Shown: positions 24,189 to 36,464 of the stretch, in pieces | Layout: every line of letters begins with the position of its first letter | Position numbering within the stretch: position 1 is the stretch's first letter | Assembly (NCBI RefSeq): GCF_964340395.1 | Contig: NC_135568.1 | Span: 20,222,581 to 20,286,580, forward strand | From: Glandiceps talaboti | Taxonomy: Eukaryota; Hemichordata; Enteropneusta; Spengelidae | Reading direction: 5' to 3' | Length of the DNA stretch: 64,000 bases | Program-made: the position numbers and the translations under genes | Notes under the pieces: generated by a model | The model's database searches: none | What the model saw: only the letters and a program-made list of their open reading frames with translations | Told to the model about the DNA's origin: nothing

Positions 24189-27100
24189 TATACTGTCACA
24201 TTATGCTGGTGCTTGGTATGACTTGTTTACTTACACAGTATGCTGGTGCTTGGTATGACTTGTTTACTTATACTGTCATAGTATACTGGTGCTTGATATG
24301 ACTTGTTTACTTATACTGTCATAGTATGCTGGTGCTTGGTATAACTTGTTTACATATACTGTCATAGTATTCTGGTGCTTGGTATGACTTGTTTACATAT
24401 ACTGTCATAGTATACTGGTGCTTGGTATGACTTGTTTACTTATACTGTCATATTATGCTGGTGCTTGGTATGACTTGTTTACTTACACAGTATACTGGTG
24501 CTTGGTATGACTTGTTTACATATACTGTCATAGTATACTGGTGCTTGGTATGACTTGTTTACTTATACTGTCATAGTATACTGGTGCTTGGTATGACTTG
24601 TTTACTTATACTGTCATAGTATACTGGTGCTTGGTATGACTTGTTTACTTATACTGTCATAGTATACTGGTGCTTGGTATGACTTGTTTACTTATACTGT
24701 CATAGTATACTGGTGCTTGGTATGACTTGTTTACTTATACTGTCATAGTATACTGGTGCTTGGTATGACTTGTTTACATATACTGTCATAGTATACTGGT
24801 GCTTGGTATGACTTGTTTACATATACTGTCATAGTATACTGGTGCTTGGTATGACTTGTTTACATATACTGTCATAGTATACTGGTGCTTGGTATGACTT
24901 GTTTACATATACTGTCATAGTATACTGGTGCTTGGTATGACTTGTTTACTTATACTGTCATAGTATACTGGTGCTTGGTATGACTTGTTTACATATACTG
25001 TCATAGTATACTGGTGCTTGGTATGACTTGTTTACATATACTGTCATAGTATACTGGTGCTTGGTATGACTTGTTTACATATACTGTCATAGTATACTGG
25101 TGCTTGGTATGACTTGTTTACTTATACTGTCATAGTATACTGGTGCTTGGTATGACTTGTTTACTTATACTGTCATAGTATACTGGTGCTTGGTATGACT
25201 TGTTTACATATACTGTCATAGTATTCTGGTGCTTGGTATGACTTGTTTACATATACTGTCATAGTATACTGGTGCTTGGTATGACTTGTTTACTTATACT
25301 GTCATAGTATACTGGTGCTTGGTATGACTTGTTTACATATACTGTCATAGTATGCTGGTGCTTGGTATGACTTGTTTACTTATACTGTCATAGTATACTG
25401 GTGCTTGGTATGACTTGTTTACATATACTGTCATAGTATGCTGGTGCTTGGTATGACTTGTTTACATATACTGTCACAGTATACTGGTGCTTGGTATGAC
25501 TTGTTTACATATACTGTCATAGTATGCTGGTGCTTGGTATGACTTGTTTACATATACTGTCATAGTATTCTGGTGCTTGGTATGACTTGTTTACATATAC
25601 AGTCATAGTATACTGGTGCTTGGTATGACTTGTTTACTTATACTGTCATAGTATACTGGTGCTTGGTATGACTTGTTTACATATACTGTCATAGTATACT
25701 GGTGCTTGATATGACTTGTTTACTTATACTGTCATAGTATACTGGTGCTTGGTATGACTTGTTTACATATACTGTCATAGTATACTGGTGCTTGGTATGA
25801 CTTGTTTACATATACTGTCACAGTATTCTGGTGCTTGATATGACTTGTTTACATATACTGTCATAGTATGCTGGTGCTTGGTATGACTTGTTTACTTATA
25901 CTGTCATAGTATGCTGGTGCTTGGTATGACTTGTTTACATATACTGTCATAGTATGCTGGTGCTTGGTATGACTTGTTTACTTATACTGTCATAGTATAC
26001 TGGTGCTTGGTATGACTTGTTTACATATACTGTCACAGTATGCTGGTGCTTGGTATGACTTGTTTACTTACACAGTATACTGGTGCTTGGTATGACTTGT
26101 TTACATATACTGTCATAGTATGCTGGTGCTTGGTATGACTTGTTTACTTACACAGTATGCTGGTGCTTGATATGACTTGTTTACATATACTGTCATAGTA
26201 TACTGTTGCTTGGTATGACTTGTTTACATATACAGTCATAGTATTCTGGTGCTTGGTATGACTTGTTTACTTATACTGTCATAGTATACTGGTGCTTGGT
26301 ATGACTTGTTTACTTATACTGTCATAGTATACTGGTGCTTGGTATGACTTGTTTACATATACTGTCATAGTATACTGGTGCTTGGTATGACTTGTTTACT
26401 TATACTGTCATAGTATACTGGTGCTTGGTATGACTTGTTTACATATACTGTCATAGTATACTGGTGCTTGGTATGACTTGTTTACATATACTGTCATAGT
26501 ATACTGGTGCTTGGTATGACTTGTTTACATATACTGTCATAGTATACTGGTGCTTGATATGACTTGTTTACTTACACAGTATACTGGTGCTTGGTATGAC
26601 TTGTTTACTTACACAGTATACTGGTGCTTGGTATGACTTGTTTACTTATACTGTCATAGTATACTGGTGCTTGGTATGACTTGTTTACTTATACTGTCAT
26701 AGTATACTGGTGCTTGGTATGACTTGTTTACATATACTGTCATAGTATACTGGTGCTTGGTATGACTTGTTTACATATACTGTCATAGTATACTGGTGCT
26801 TGGTATGACTTGTTTACATATACTGTCATAGTATACTGGTGCTTGGTATGACTTGTTTACATATACTGTCATAGTATACTGGTGCTTGGTATGACTTGTT
26901 TACATATACTGTCATAGTATACTGGTGCTTGGTATGACTTGTTTACATATACTGTCATAGTATACTGGTGCTTGGTATGACTTGTTTACATATACTGTCA
27001 TAGTATACTGGTGCTTGATATGACTTGTTTACATATACTGTCATAGTATACTGGTGCTTGGTATGACTTGTTTACATATACTGTCACAGTATACTGGTGC

Positions 27101-28076
27101 TTGGTATGACTTGTTTACTTACACAGTATACTGGTGCTTGGTATGACTTGTTTACTTATACTGTCATAGTATACTGGTGCTTGGTATGACTTGTTTACTT
27201 ATACTGTCATAGTATACTGGTGCTTGGTATGACTTGTTTACATATACTGTCATAGTATGCTGGTGCTTGGTATGACTTGTTTACTTACACAGTATGCTGG
27301 TGCTTGATATGACTTGTTTACATATACTGTCATAGTATGCTGGTGCTTGGTATGACTTGTTTACATATACTGTCATAGTATGCTGGTGCTTGGTATGACT
27401 TGTTTACTTACACAGTATGCTGGTGCTTGATATGACTTGTTTACATATACTGTCATAGTATGCTGGTGCTTGGTATGACTTGTTTACATATACTGTCATA
27501 GTATGCTGGTGCTTGGTATGACTTGTTTACTTACACAGTATGCTGGTGCTTGGTATGACTTGTTTACATATACTGTCATAGTATGCTGGTGCTTGGTATG
27601 ACTTGTTTACATATACTGTCATAGTATGCTGGTGCTTGGTATGACTTGTTTACTTACACAGTATACTGGTGCTTGGTATGACTTGTTTACTTATACTGTC
27701 ATAGTATACTGGTGCTTGGTATGACTTGTTTACATATACTGTCATAGTATGCTGGTGCTTGATATGACTTGTTTACATATACTGTCATAGTATGCTGGTG
27801 CTTGGTATGACTTGTTTACATATACTGTCATAGTATTCTGGTGCTTGGTATAACTTGTTTACATATACTGTCATAGTATTCTGGTGCTTGGTATAACTTG
27901 TTTACATATACTGTCATAGTATACTGGTGCTTGGTATGACTTGTTTACATATACTGTCATAGTATACTGGTGCTTGGTATAACTTGTTTACATATACTGT
28001 CATAGTATACTGGTGCTTGGTATGACTTGTTTACATATACTGTCATAGTATACTGGTGCTTGGTATGACTTGTTTT
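24189..28076. repeat. 43-bp minisatellite with a 37-bp variant, about 92 copies
   Basis: The unit is ATACTGGTGCTTGGTATGAC followed by TTGTTTACATATACTGTCATAGT. About 11 units are a shorter form in which TACTTACACAGTAT replaces TACTTATACTGTCATAGTAT, 6 bp less. The short form occurs singly at 24230 and 24480, then clusters at about 26060-26160, 26570-26620 and 27110-27660. Other variants are ATGCTGG/ATTCTGG, TTGATATG and ACATATAC/ACTTATAC. Confidence 0.94.
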
Positions 28077-28099
28077 GTCAAAGTCTAGATAAATGTACA

Positions 28100-28335
28100 G
28101 TTATGAACATTCTACCACACCTGGTTGGACTGTAACCTCAGGTTGGACTGCCCACTACAACCCTCCACTCCCTGTTAGAGTATAACCTTAGGTTTGACTG
28201 TCCCAAACACTACTAAACCCCCCCCCCCCCCCAGCCTGGTTGAACTATAACCTCAGGTTGGACTACCCTAAGCACAACTATCCTCCTTCCCCCAGCCTGA
28301 TTGAATGATAACCTATGGTTGGACTACTTGCTGGT
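28100..28335. repeat. three diverged copies of a roughly 70-bp module plus C15 tract
   Basis: CCTGGTTGGACTGTAACCTC, GTTAGAGTATAACCTTAGG and CCTGGTTGAACTATAACCTC mark three degenerate copies. A run of 15 C lies at 28218-28232. Confidence 0.65.
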
Positions 28336-28568
28336 TGGACAGGGACTGTATGATTATATCATAGTATCTATATATGGCAAATATTATATACAGGCAAAAT
28401 GTCTTAAATTAAACTTAACAAAATGGGATTAGTCGTCTTGTCTGTCACTTTTATCTATACAGTAAGATGCTACATATACTTCACTCAATCCAACATGTGA
28501 GTCTTGAATAGATCTGACACATCATTCCCTAATTTCTTTGTTTGTTTGTTTGTGTTGTATTTTCACAG

Positions 28569-28668
28569 AGGTCAACCCATGTGCTTCTAATGATGGCAGC
28601 TCAGCTACAGGCACATACTCTCTGAATCAAAACTCATCACCTAGCAACAAGAGGAGGGGAAGTTTAAG
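28569..28668 (+). CDS. trio: Trio/Kalirin-like RhoGEF, internal exon (linker, N-terminal part)
   Basis: The exon follows a pyrimidine-rich 3' splice site (TTTGTGTTGTATTTTCACAG) and ends at AAG with donor GTATGT. It has two bases of a split codon, 32 full codons and two bases (AG) of the next codon. The peptide begins VNPCASNDGSSATGTYSLNQ and ends with SNKRRGSL. Ser/Asn-rich sequence turning into a basic KRRxSLR run just before KWLTSP is the arrangement in Trio and Kalirin, in the linker between the first SH3 domain and the second DH-PH module. Those proteins exchange GDP for GTP on Rac/Rho GTPases in axon guidance and cytoskeletal control. The incoming phase implies an upstream exon, which I could not identify in the window. 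The final AG joins the first A of the next exon to give Arg, in frame. The family call rests on the combined exon pair. Confidence 0.82.
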
Positions 28669-29068
28669 GTATGTATGCCCAGTTTGTAAAAAGACAAAAG
28701 TATTGTATAGTTTGGCCACTAGAAGTGCTATTCAGATTTTTGATCAGCATTGAGAGGGCCATAATAGTTGAATATGGTAGCTTTGTTTGATTTTAGTATT
28801 TGACAGCTACATTGATCAGCTTGTCTGTTCAAGTTTGGCTAATTTTGTATAGGATGTTGTAGACATTGTCTACTCTCTGATATGTACTTGGTTAACATGG
28901 CCACAGATCTAGGCTTCATTTCTCCTTATCTTTGCTACATACTCACTTTTCATACTTTTTTTCATGGCAGGTATTGTGGGTAACTGCAATATGATGATAT
29001 TGATATTAATTTCCCCTTTCATTTTGTCAACTCCATTGCTAATTAACGTGACTAGACTGATTGATAGT

Positions 29069-29315
29069 GTGACAGATTGCACCCCCTTCATGTTGCATAT
29101 TTGTGACAGATTGCACCCCCTTCATGTTGCATCTTTGTGACAGATTGCACCCCCTTCATGTTGCATCTTTGTGACAGATTGCACCCCCTCATGTTTCATC
29201 TTTGTGACAGATTGCAGCCCTTCATGTTGCATCTTGTGACAGATTGCACCCCCTCATGTTACATCTTTGTGACAGATTGCACCCCCTCATGTTGCATCTT
29301 TGTGACAGATTGTCC
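29069..29315. repeat. 33-34-bp minisatellite, about 8 copies, in Trio intron
   Basis: The unit is GTGACAGATTGCACCCCCTT followed by CATGTTGCATCTTT. One or two bases are lost in several right-hand units (CCCCCTCATG, GCAGCCCTTCATG). It creates a short open frame with DRLHP repeats, which I do not call a gene. Confidence 0.88.
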
Positions 29316-29657
29316 TACCCTCCCCTCCCCATGTGCTTCAGCCTACTACTAAGTTATCTCTCAGAGCAACATTGAGTGAATTCAAGATACCTGACGTATG
29401 TGAAAGGTTAGCGAAATGACATAGGTTGTCCTATGAAATACCAAATGGCGGTTGGTTACAATATCAAATGGCGGTTCAGTACAATATCAAATTTTCTCAT
29501 AATGCTGGAGATTCAGGTATTTATTGTCAACAAGGCAAGTCGGCCAATTGGAACATATCATTGCAGTTTCGTCAGAACACAAGGAAGCCTCAAAAAGGTG
29601 TCTATTTATGATGCCATAAATTATTTATAATTCTGTTCATACTATCAAAGTGATCTT

Positions 29658-29670
29658 TGACCTGTGACCT
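29658..29670 (-). promoter_or_regulatory. perfect DR1 nuclear-receptor motif
   Basis: TGACCTGTGACCT is the reverse complement of AGGTCA-C-AGGTCA: two perfect half-sites with a 1-bp spacer, the classic RXR/HNF4/COUP-type DR1. It lies in non-repetitive intron sequence about 0.85 kb upstream of the KWLTSP exon. Function is inferred only. Confidence 0.4.
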
Positions 29671-29948
29671 AGCTTCAAGTGTTGGGTCGACTCACATTGT
29701 CAATTATCATTCTTACCAGTATCCATATGTATGCCTTGCACTTTCAAGTGCAGTGGTCGAAAGTAAATGGGTTGAAAAAATGACTACGTTATGAGTACTA
29801 CACTCAAAGTTACATTCATCGATGAAATGAATTGACACAGACATGGCAGCCATCTTGCTTTTCATACGGCAAGTCATATCCAGAGTAATTGCACGCCACC
29901 ATTAGCTTACATTTGTAAAAAAAAATGAGATAAGTTAGCCATTAGACT

Positions 29949-30100
29949 GGAAATGCTACCTAACAGATTGCTAATGAGGTTTATCTTGAATGCACCCTTT
30001 GTATCCATGGATTCTAACTGTTTTACAGGAAATGCTATCTAATAGATTGCTAACAGGATGTATCTTGAATGCACCCTTTGCCTCCATGGATTCAGTTGTA
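29949..30100. repeat. two-copy tandem duplication of about 80 bp
   Basis: AAATGCTACCTAACAGATTG through TGCACCCTTTGTATCCATGG is repeated once, with about 10 percent change (AAATGCTATCTAATAGATTG through TTTGCCTCCATGG). Confidence 0.85.
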
Positions 30101-30504
30101 CCACCTATTCTTCAGGTGACCTTGTACTTTGCTATAAACAGCGCCCTCAAGTGACAACTTTAGTGTAATACATTGAGCTTTCTGATAGAAAGTGTTCAAG
30201 TTAAATAATACTTAGCTTTCGTCTATGTGTTATAGCTCGCGTAGCAGCTCAATGATTAGTATGCATGTGTGTCCTATATAATATGCGATGTTTTTTATGG
30301 TGGTTTTACCCATGAATGCATTGCGGTGCAATGACTACGCATGTGCGTTCTACATTTGTATATACTGTGTGCATTCTCTACGTGTAGGGTGCTATCTACA
30401 ATGTCATCGTGAGGCAGCTGGTAACAAATGAATCTACTCTGCACGAGCTTATGGGCTTTGCCTAGTTGTGATATTAATTTTGTATTGTATTATTTTCTCC
30501 ACAG

Positions 30505-30640
30505 AAAGTGGTTAACAAGTCCTGTACGTAAACTAAGCGGAGGTAAGATGGACAAAATTGATATGTCCAAAAGCAGGAAAGGACCTATGGGTAATACTAC
30601 AGGGGGAAGAAAATATAAATTTACAGATACCACAGGCCAG
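30505..30640 (+). CDS. trio: Trio/Kalirin-like RhoGEF, internal exon with KWLTSPVRKLS signature
   Basis: Acceptor TTTTCTCCACAG and donor CAG/GTAAGA are both strong. The first base completes an Arg codon from the previous exon; 45 full codons follow and end in phase 0. The peptide begins KWLTSPVRKLSGGKMDKIDM and ends with KYKFTDTTGQ. KWLTSPVR(K/R)L is, to my knowledge, a near-diagnostic motif of Trio and Kalirin, found after the first SH3 domain and before the second DH domain. The downstream part is basic and Lys/Ser/Gly-rich, as in the poorly conserved linker of the family. A single Trio gene is usual in invertebrates, so the symbol is used for the pre-duplication Trio/Kalirin orthologue. 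I cannot exclude a Kalirin-type duplicate. Confidence 0.88.
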
Positions 30641-30702
30641 GTAAGATACATTGTTTATATTCACAATAAGGATGGCCTGTTTTTGTATTTGTGGCTGGCC
30701 TT

Positions 30703-30703
30703 C

Positions 30704-30775
<72 letters not shown>
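30703..30775. repeat. (TG)n microsatellite
   Basis: An uninterrupted run of about 36 TG dinucleotides just downstream of the exon donor. Confidence 0.95.
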
Positions 30776-30776
<1 letters not shown>

Positions 30777-30822
30777 CATCTGTTTGCCATCTGTGTATTA
30801 CAGATGTGTCTGATGTGTGTGT

Positions 30823-31148
30823 GGTGTATGTATGTATGTATGTATGTATGTATGTATGTATGTATGTATGTATGTATGTATGTATGTATGTATGTATGTG
30901 TGTGGTGTGTGTATGTATGTATGTATGTATGTATGTATGTATGTGTGTGGTGTGTGTATGTATGTATGTATGTATGTATGTATGTATGTATGTATGGATG
31001 TATGGATGTGTGTGGTGTGTGTATGTATGTATGTATGTATGTATGTATGTATGTATGTATGTATGTATGTATGTACGTACGTATGTATGTATGTATGTAC
31101 GTACGTACGTACGTACGTACGTACGTACGTATGTATGTATGTATATAT
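30823..31148. repeat. (GTAT)n array with GTGTGGTGT spacers and GTAC block
   Basis: GTAT repeats are broken three times by GTGTGTGGTGTGTGTAT and end in a GTACGTAC block (about 31074-31130). The GTAC block at the end of a GTAT run mirrors the array at 2.2-2.5 kb. Confidence 0.93.
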
Positions 31149-31149
31149 G

Positions 31150-31910
31150 GTGTCATAATATTAATATGTGGTGTTCCTGTGCTTTGGTGAATTTATATTA
31201 TCCATGTTGTAAAATGTAACATTATACCATCTGTGTCACTTTGTACCAGATATTCATGGGGGTAAAGATTATGACAAATTTCACTCCTAAGTCTGTGTTA
31301 TTCACAAATAATTAAAAATGAAATGCTAGCCTAGGATGGTCTGTTATATGGTATGTCCATTATGAAATGGCTTGTTACATAGACTGTTTGTCTGTTATAT
31401 GTTGGTCTGTATGAGTGTTAATGAAAGACAAAGGCCGATGTACAATGTAACTTATTTCATTCTGTTAAGAGACAGTCATCAAAATAGTAACAAGTTTGTG
31501 AGAGTTTAGCTTGGTTGTTTTTATCAAAAAGTCATATGATTGCAATTTTCTGTGTAGTTGGCCCAACCGAATTCGGTTAAAAGTCTTGAACAACTAAACT
31601 ATCATTAGTCACTACAATGCCATTGGCGCTATTGTTTATCTCAAAAATCAGTAGTTGTAGTGTGTTTTGTGTAAACTGACTTTGAAAACACAGTCAAACC
31701 AATAAACTTACTTTTGTCAACCTTTTATCTATCTATCAGAATGGGGAACTGGCGAACTGTGATTTACATTTTGATATAATAGTTTCTATTATCTACGATA
31801 ACAATCAATATCTTTCCATTTATGTAACAAAGTTCACCTGCCAAAACATATAATATTCTGCACCCTTATGAATATTCCAAGTTGTATCTTACTGTGGGTT
31901 TAGGTCAATG
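31150..31910. other. unique intron sequence with foldback-tip fragment
   Basis: It contains a perfect 14-bp palindrome AACCGAATTCGGTT at 31564-31577. ACTACAATGCCATTGGCGCT at about 31611-31630 matches the right tip of the foldback element at 20.9 kb (CTACAGCGCCATTGGCGCTA). It probably marks a second, decayed member of that family. Confidence 0.5.
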
Positions 31911-31912
31911 TC

Positions 31913-34900
31913 AGCATGATTAGGCATCACAAGTCCTTGATGTCAGGACGCAATTAGACATCCCAAGTCCCAGATATCAGGACACCATTAGACATCCCAA
32001 GTCCCTGATATCAGGACACCATTAGACATCCCAAGTCCCTGATATCAGGACACCATTAGACATCCCAAGTCCTTGATGTCACGACACCATTAGACATCCC
32101 AAGTCCCTGATATCAGGACACCATTAGACATTCCAAATCCTTGATATCATGACACCATTAGACATCCCAAGTCCCTGATATCAGGACACCATTAGACATT
32201 CCAAATCCTTGATATCAGGACACCATTAGACATCCCAAGTCCCTGATGTCAGGACACCATTAGACATCCCAAGTCCTTGATGTCAGGACACCATTAGACA
32301 TCCCAAGTCCTTGATATCAGGACACCATTAGACATCCCAAGTCCTTGATGTCACGACACCATTAGACATCCCAAGTCCCTGATATCAGGACACCATTAGA
32401 CATTCCAAATCCTTGATATCATGACACCATTAGACATCCCAAGTCCCTGATATCAGGACACCATTAGACATTCCAAATCCTTGATATCATGACACCATTA
32501 GACATCCCAAGTCCCTGATATCAGGACACCATTAGACATTCCAAATCCTTGATATCAGGACACCATTAGACATCCCAAGTCCCTGATGTCAGGACACCAT
32601 TAGACATCCCAAGTCCCTGATATCAGGACACCATTAGACATCCCAAGTCCTTGATGTCACGACACCATTAGACATCCCAAGTCCCTGATATCAGGACACC
32701 ATTAGACATTCCAAATCCTTGATATCATGACACCATTAGACATCCCAAGTCCCTGATGTCAGGATGGATTAGACATCCCAAGTCCCTGATATCAGGACAC
32801 CATTAGACATCCCAAGTCCTTGATGTCAGGACACCATTAGACATCCCAAGTCCTTGATATCAGGACACCATTAGACATCCCAAGTCCCTGATATCAGGAC
32901 ACCATTAGACATCCCAAGTCCTTGATATCAGGACACCATTAGACATTCCAAATCCTTGATATCATGACACCATTAGACATCCCAAGTCCCTGATATCAGG
33001 ACACCATTAGACATCCCAAGTCCTTGATATCAGGACACCATTAGACATCCCAAGTCCCTGATATCAGGACACCATTAGACATCCCAAGTCCCTGATATCA
33101 GGACACCATTAGACATCCCAAGTCCCTGATATCAGGACACCATTAGACATTCCAAATCCTTGATATCATGACACCATTAGACATCCCAAGTCATTGATAT
33201 CAGGACACCATTAGACATCCCAAGTCATTGATATCATGACACCATTAGATATCCCAAGTCCCTGATATCAGGACACCATTAGACATCCCAAGTCCCTGAT
33301 ATCAGGACACCATTAGACATTCCAAATCCTTGATATCATGACACCATTAGACATCCCAATCCTTGATATCATGACACCATTAGACATCCCAAGTCATTGA
33401 TATCATGACACCATTAGATATCCCAAGTCCCCGATATCAGGACACCATTAGATATCCCAAGTCCTTGATAGCAGGACACCATTAGACATCCCAAGTCCTT
33501 GATGTTAGGACACCATTAGACATCCCAAGTCCCTGATAGCAGGACACCATTAGACATTCCAAGTCCCTGATATCAGGACACCATTAGACATCCCAAGTCC
33601 CTGATATCATGACACCATTAAACATCCCAAGACCCTGATATCAGGACATCATTAGACATTCCAAGTCCTTGATATCATGACACCATTAAACATCCCAAGA
33701 CCCTGATATCAGGACATCATTAGACATCCCAAGTCCCTGATATCATGACACCATTAAACATCCCAAGACCCTGATATCAGGACACCATTAGACATTCCAA
33801 GTCCTCAATATCTGGACACCATTAGACATCCCAAGTCCCAGATATCAGGACACCATTAGACATCCCAAGTCCCTGATATCAGGACACCATTAGACATCCC
33901 AAGTCCCCGATATCCGGACACCATTAGACATCCCAAGTCCCTGATATCAGGCCGCCATTAGATATCCCAAGTCCCTGATATCATGACACCACTAGACATC
34001 CCAAGTCCTTGATATCAGGACACCATTAGACATCCCAAGTCCCTAATATCAGGACACCATTAGACATTCCAAGTCCCTGATATCATGACACCATTAGACA
34101 TCCCAAGTCCTTGATATCAGGACGACATTAGATATCCTAAGTCCCTGATATCAGGACACCATTAGACATTTCAAGTCCTTGATATCATGGACACAATTAG
34201 ACATCCCAAGTCCCTGATATCAGGACATCATTAGATATCCCAAGTCATTGATATCAGGACATCATTAGATATCCCAAGTCCCTGATATCAGGACACCATT
34301 AGACATCCCAAGTCCTTGATATCAGGACACCATTAGACATCCCAAGTCATTGATATCAGGACATCATTAGATATCCCAAGTCCTTGATATCAGGACACCA
34401 TTAGACATCCCAAGTCCCTGATATCAGGACACCATTAGACATCCCAAGTCATTGATATCAGGACATCATTAGACATCCCAAGTCCTTGATGTCAGGACAC
34501 CATTAGACATCCCAAGTCCTTGATATCAGGACACCATTAGACATCCCAAGTCCTTGATAGCAGGACACCATTAGACATTCCAAATCCTTGATATCATGAC
34601 ACCATTAGACATCCCAAGTCCTTGATATCAGGACACCATTAGACATCCCAAGTCCTTGATATCAGGACACCATTAGACATCCCAAGTCCCTGATATCAGG
34701 ACACCATTAGACATCCCAAGTCCTTGATATTATGGACACCATTAGACATCCCAAGTTCCTGATATCAGGACACCATTAGGCATTCCAAGTCCCTGATATC
34801 AGGACACAATTAGACATCCCAAGTCCCTGATATCAGGACACCATTAGACATCCCAAGTCCTCGATATCATGACACCATTAGACATCCCAAGTCCCTGATA

Positions 34901-35390
34901 TCAGGACACCATTAGACATCCCAAGTCCTTGATGTTAGGACACCATTAGACATACCAAGTCCCTGATATCAGGACACCATTAGACATCCCAAGTCCCTGA
35001 TATCAGGACACCATTAGACATCCCAAGTCCTTGATATCAGGACACCATTAGATATCCCAAGTCCCTGATATCAGGACACCATTAGACATCCCAAGTCCCT
35101 GATATCAGGACACCATTAGACATCCCAAGTCCTTGATATCAGGACACCATTAGACATCCCAAGTCCCTGATATCAGGACACCATTAGACATCCCAAGTCC
35201 TTGATATCAGGACACCATTAGACATCCCAAGTCCCTGATATCAGGATGGATTAGACATCCCAAGTCCTTGATATCAGGACACCATTAGACATCCCAAGTC
35301 CCTGATATCAGGACACCATTAGACATCCCAAGTCCTTGATGTCAGGATGGATTAGACATTCCAAGTCCCCGATATCCGGACGTGATGATA
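31913..35390. repeat. 34-bp minisatellite, about 102 copies
   Basis: The unit is CCATTAGACATCCCAAGTCC followed by CTGATATCAGGACA. Each consensus unit holds the perfect 10-bp palindrome CTGATATCAG. Variants include TTGATATCATGACA, TTGATGTCAGGACA, ATTCCAAATCC and a short form GGATGGATTAGACA. The central part (about 33400-34800) is the most diverged, and blocks such as the ATTCCAAATCCTTGATATCATG unit recur every few units in the left third. Confidence 0.94.
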
Positions 35391-35760
35391 GAATGATATC
35401 AGCAGCTCTGATTTAATTTTACTGAATATTGGGTATGCAGTGTGTAGTATTAATTCTAAACCAGAGATTTTTACTAAAACTGTCATTTGATTATAAGAAA
35501 TTGATTTTCATACTGCCCCTGTTTTAGATGGTGTTCAATCAGAATTATTGACATTTTGCAGTTTAATTCACAATTTAATTGTTTTGCATGGCCTGATTAA
35601 GTTGTTCCTAAAGTGGATCATTCATGTCTAGTACAGCAGTACATGCATATTTGTGTCTATATGGAATTAAACGCTGTAAGTCTTTGTGTTGTAATAGAAC
35701 CATAACATAGTAATCAAAGAGTAATTTGTACACTGGGGCATTTGTCCATTTTGTTCACTG
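35391..35760. other. unique intron spacer
   Basis: No gene or element supported. Confidence 0.45.
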
Positions 35761-35969
35761 ATCTCAATCCATCCCTTCCTACAAAGTACAAACACACCAC
35801 ATCTCAAGCCATCCCTTCCTACAAAGTACAAACACACCACATCTCAAGCCATCCCTTCCTACAAAGTACAAACACACCACATCTCAAGCCATCCCTTCCT
35901 ACAAAGTACAAACACACTACATCTCAAGCCATCCCTTCTTACAAAGTACAAACACACCACATCTCAATC
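35761..35969. repeat. 40-bp minisatellite, 5 units plus 9 bp (left of MITE)
   Basis: The unit is ATCTCAAGCCATCCCTTCCT followed by ACAAAGTACAAACACACCAC, starting at 35761, 35801, 35841, 35881 and 35921. The sixth unit is cut after ATCTCAATC by the element at 35970. Confidence 0.95.
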
Positions 35970-36464
35970 TAGTCTTGCTACTAGACCTTCATGTTTTCTT
36001 TCGATATGATAAGTGACCAAAGGTTGGAACACCCAAGGTCTAGCTAAAGTCATCTCTGCATTCCAGGGATAGTAAATAACGGCCAATCGGAGAACTTTGT
36101 TGACAGCTAGCACAGAGGACAACGGCTGATTGTTCATGCATATTCAGCTTAAGGAGGGGATGGATCAACTGAAATGTGTGAATGACAATGTCTACACACT
36201 CATCAAACTCACAATTATCATAAAGCGATAGAGTATAGTGATGTTAAAGTGTTTGTCAACACTTGCATGCAGGAATTATTATAGAGGTCATGGGTTATTG
36301 AATATATTAACATATACAATGTATTGTCCAACCCACTGCCATATGTCATCTCAATGGAATGGCAAGTCTAAAATTGACTTTAGACAGACCTTGAATGTTT
36401 CACCCTCACTAAAAATGACCTTCGGTCGCTTGTCATATCGTAAGAAGGTCTAGCAGCTAGACTA
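35970..36464. mobile_element. 495-bp MITE with about 45-bp terminal inverted repeats
   Basis: The left end starts TAGTCTTGCTACTAGACCTT. The right end, reverse-complemented, starts TAGTCTAGCTGCTAGACCTT. After a short gap both continue with TCGATATGATAAGTGACC and ACGATATGACAAGCGACC. ATCTCAATC flanks both sides (35961-35969 and 36465-36473), fitting a 9-bp target duplication such as Mutator-like elements make; 8 bp cannot be excluded. The insertion target is a minisatellite unit, so the flanks must be read with that in mind. The right terminus is a palindrome, GTCTAGCAGCTAGAC. No transposase is present. Confidence 0.82.

Larger units (their letters stand above)
28669..30504 (+). other. trio: intron between the first two Trio-like exons (1836 bp)
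   Basis: The donor GTATGT and the acceptor TATTTTCTCCACAG fit a phase-2 intron. It holds a 34-bp repeat (29069-29315), a roughly 80-bp duplication (29949-30100) and a perfect DR1 motif (29658-29670). Confidence 0.8.

Noticed and set aside
29426-29630. Two overlapping plus frames in the Trio intron as an extra exon
   Set aside because: They depend on a local CAAATGGCGGTT duplication, and the exons on both sides already join in phase.
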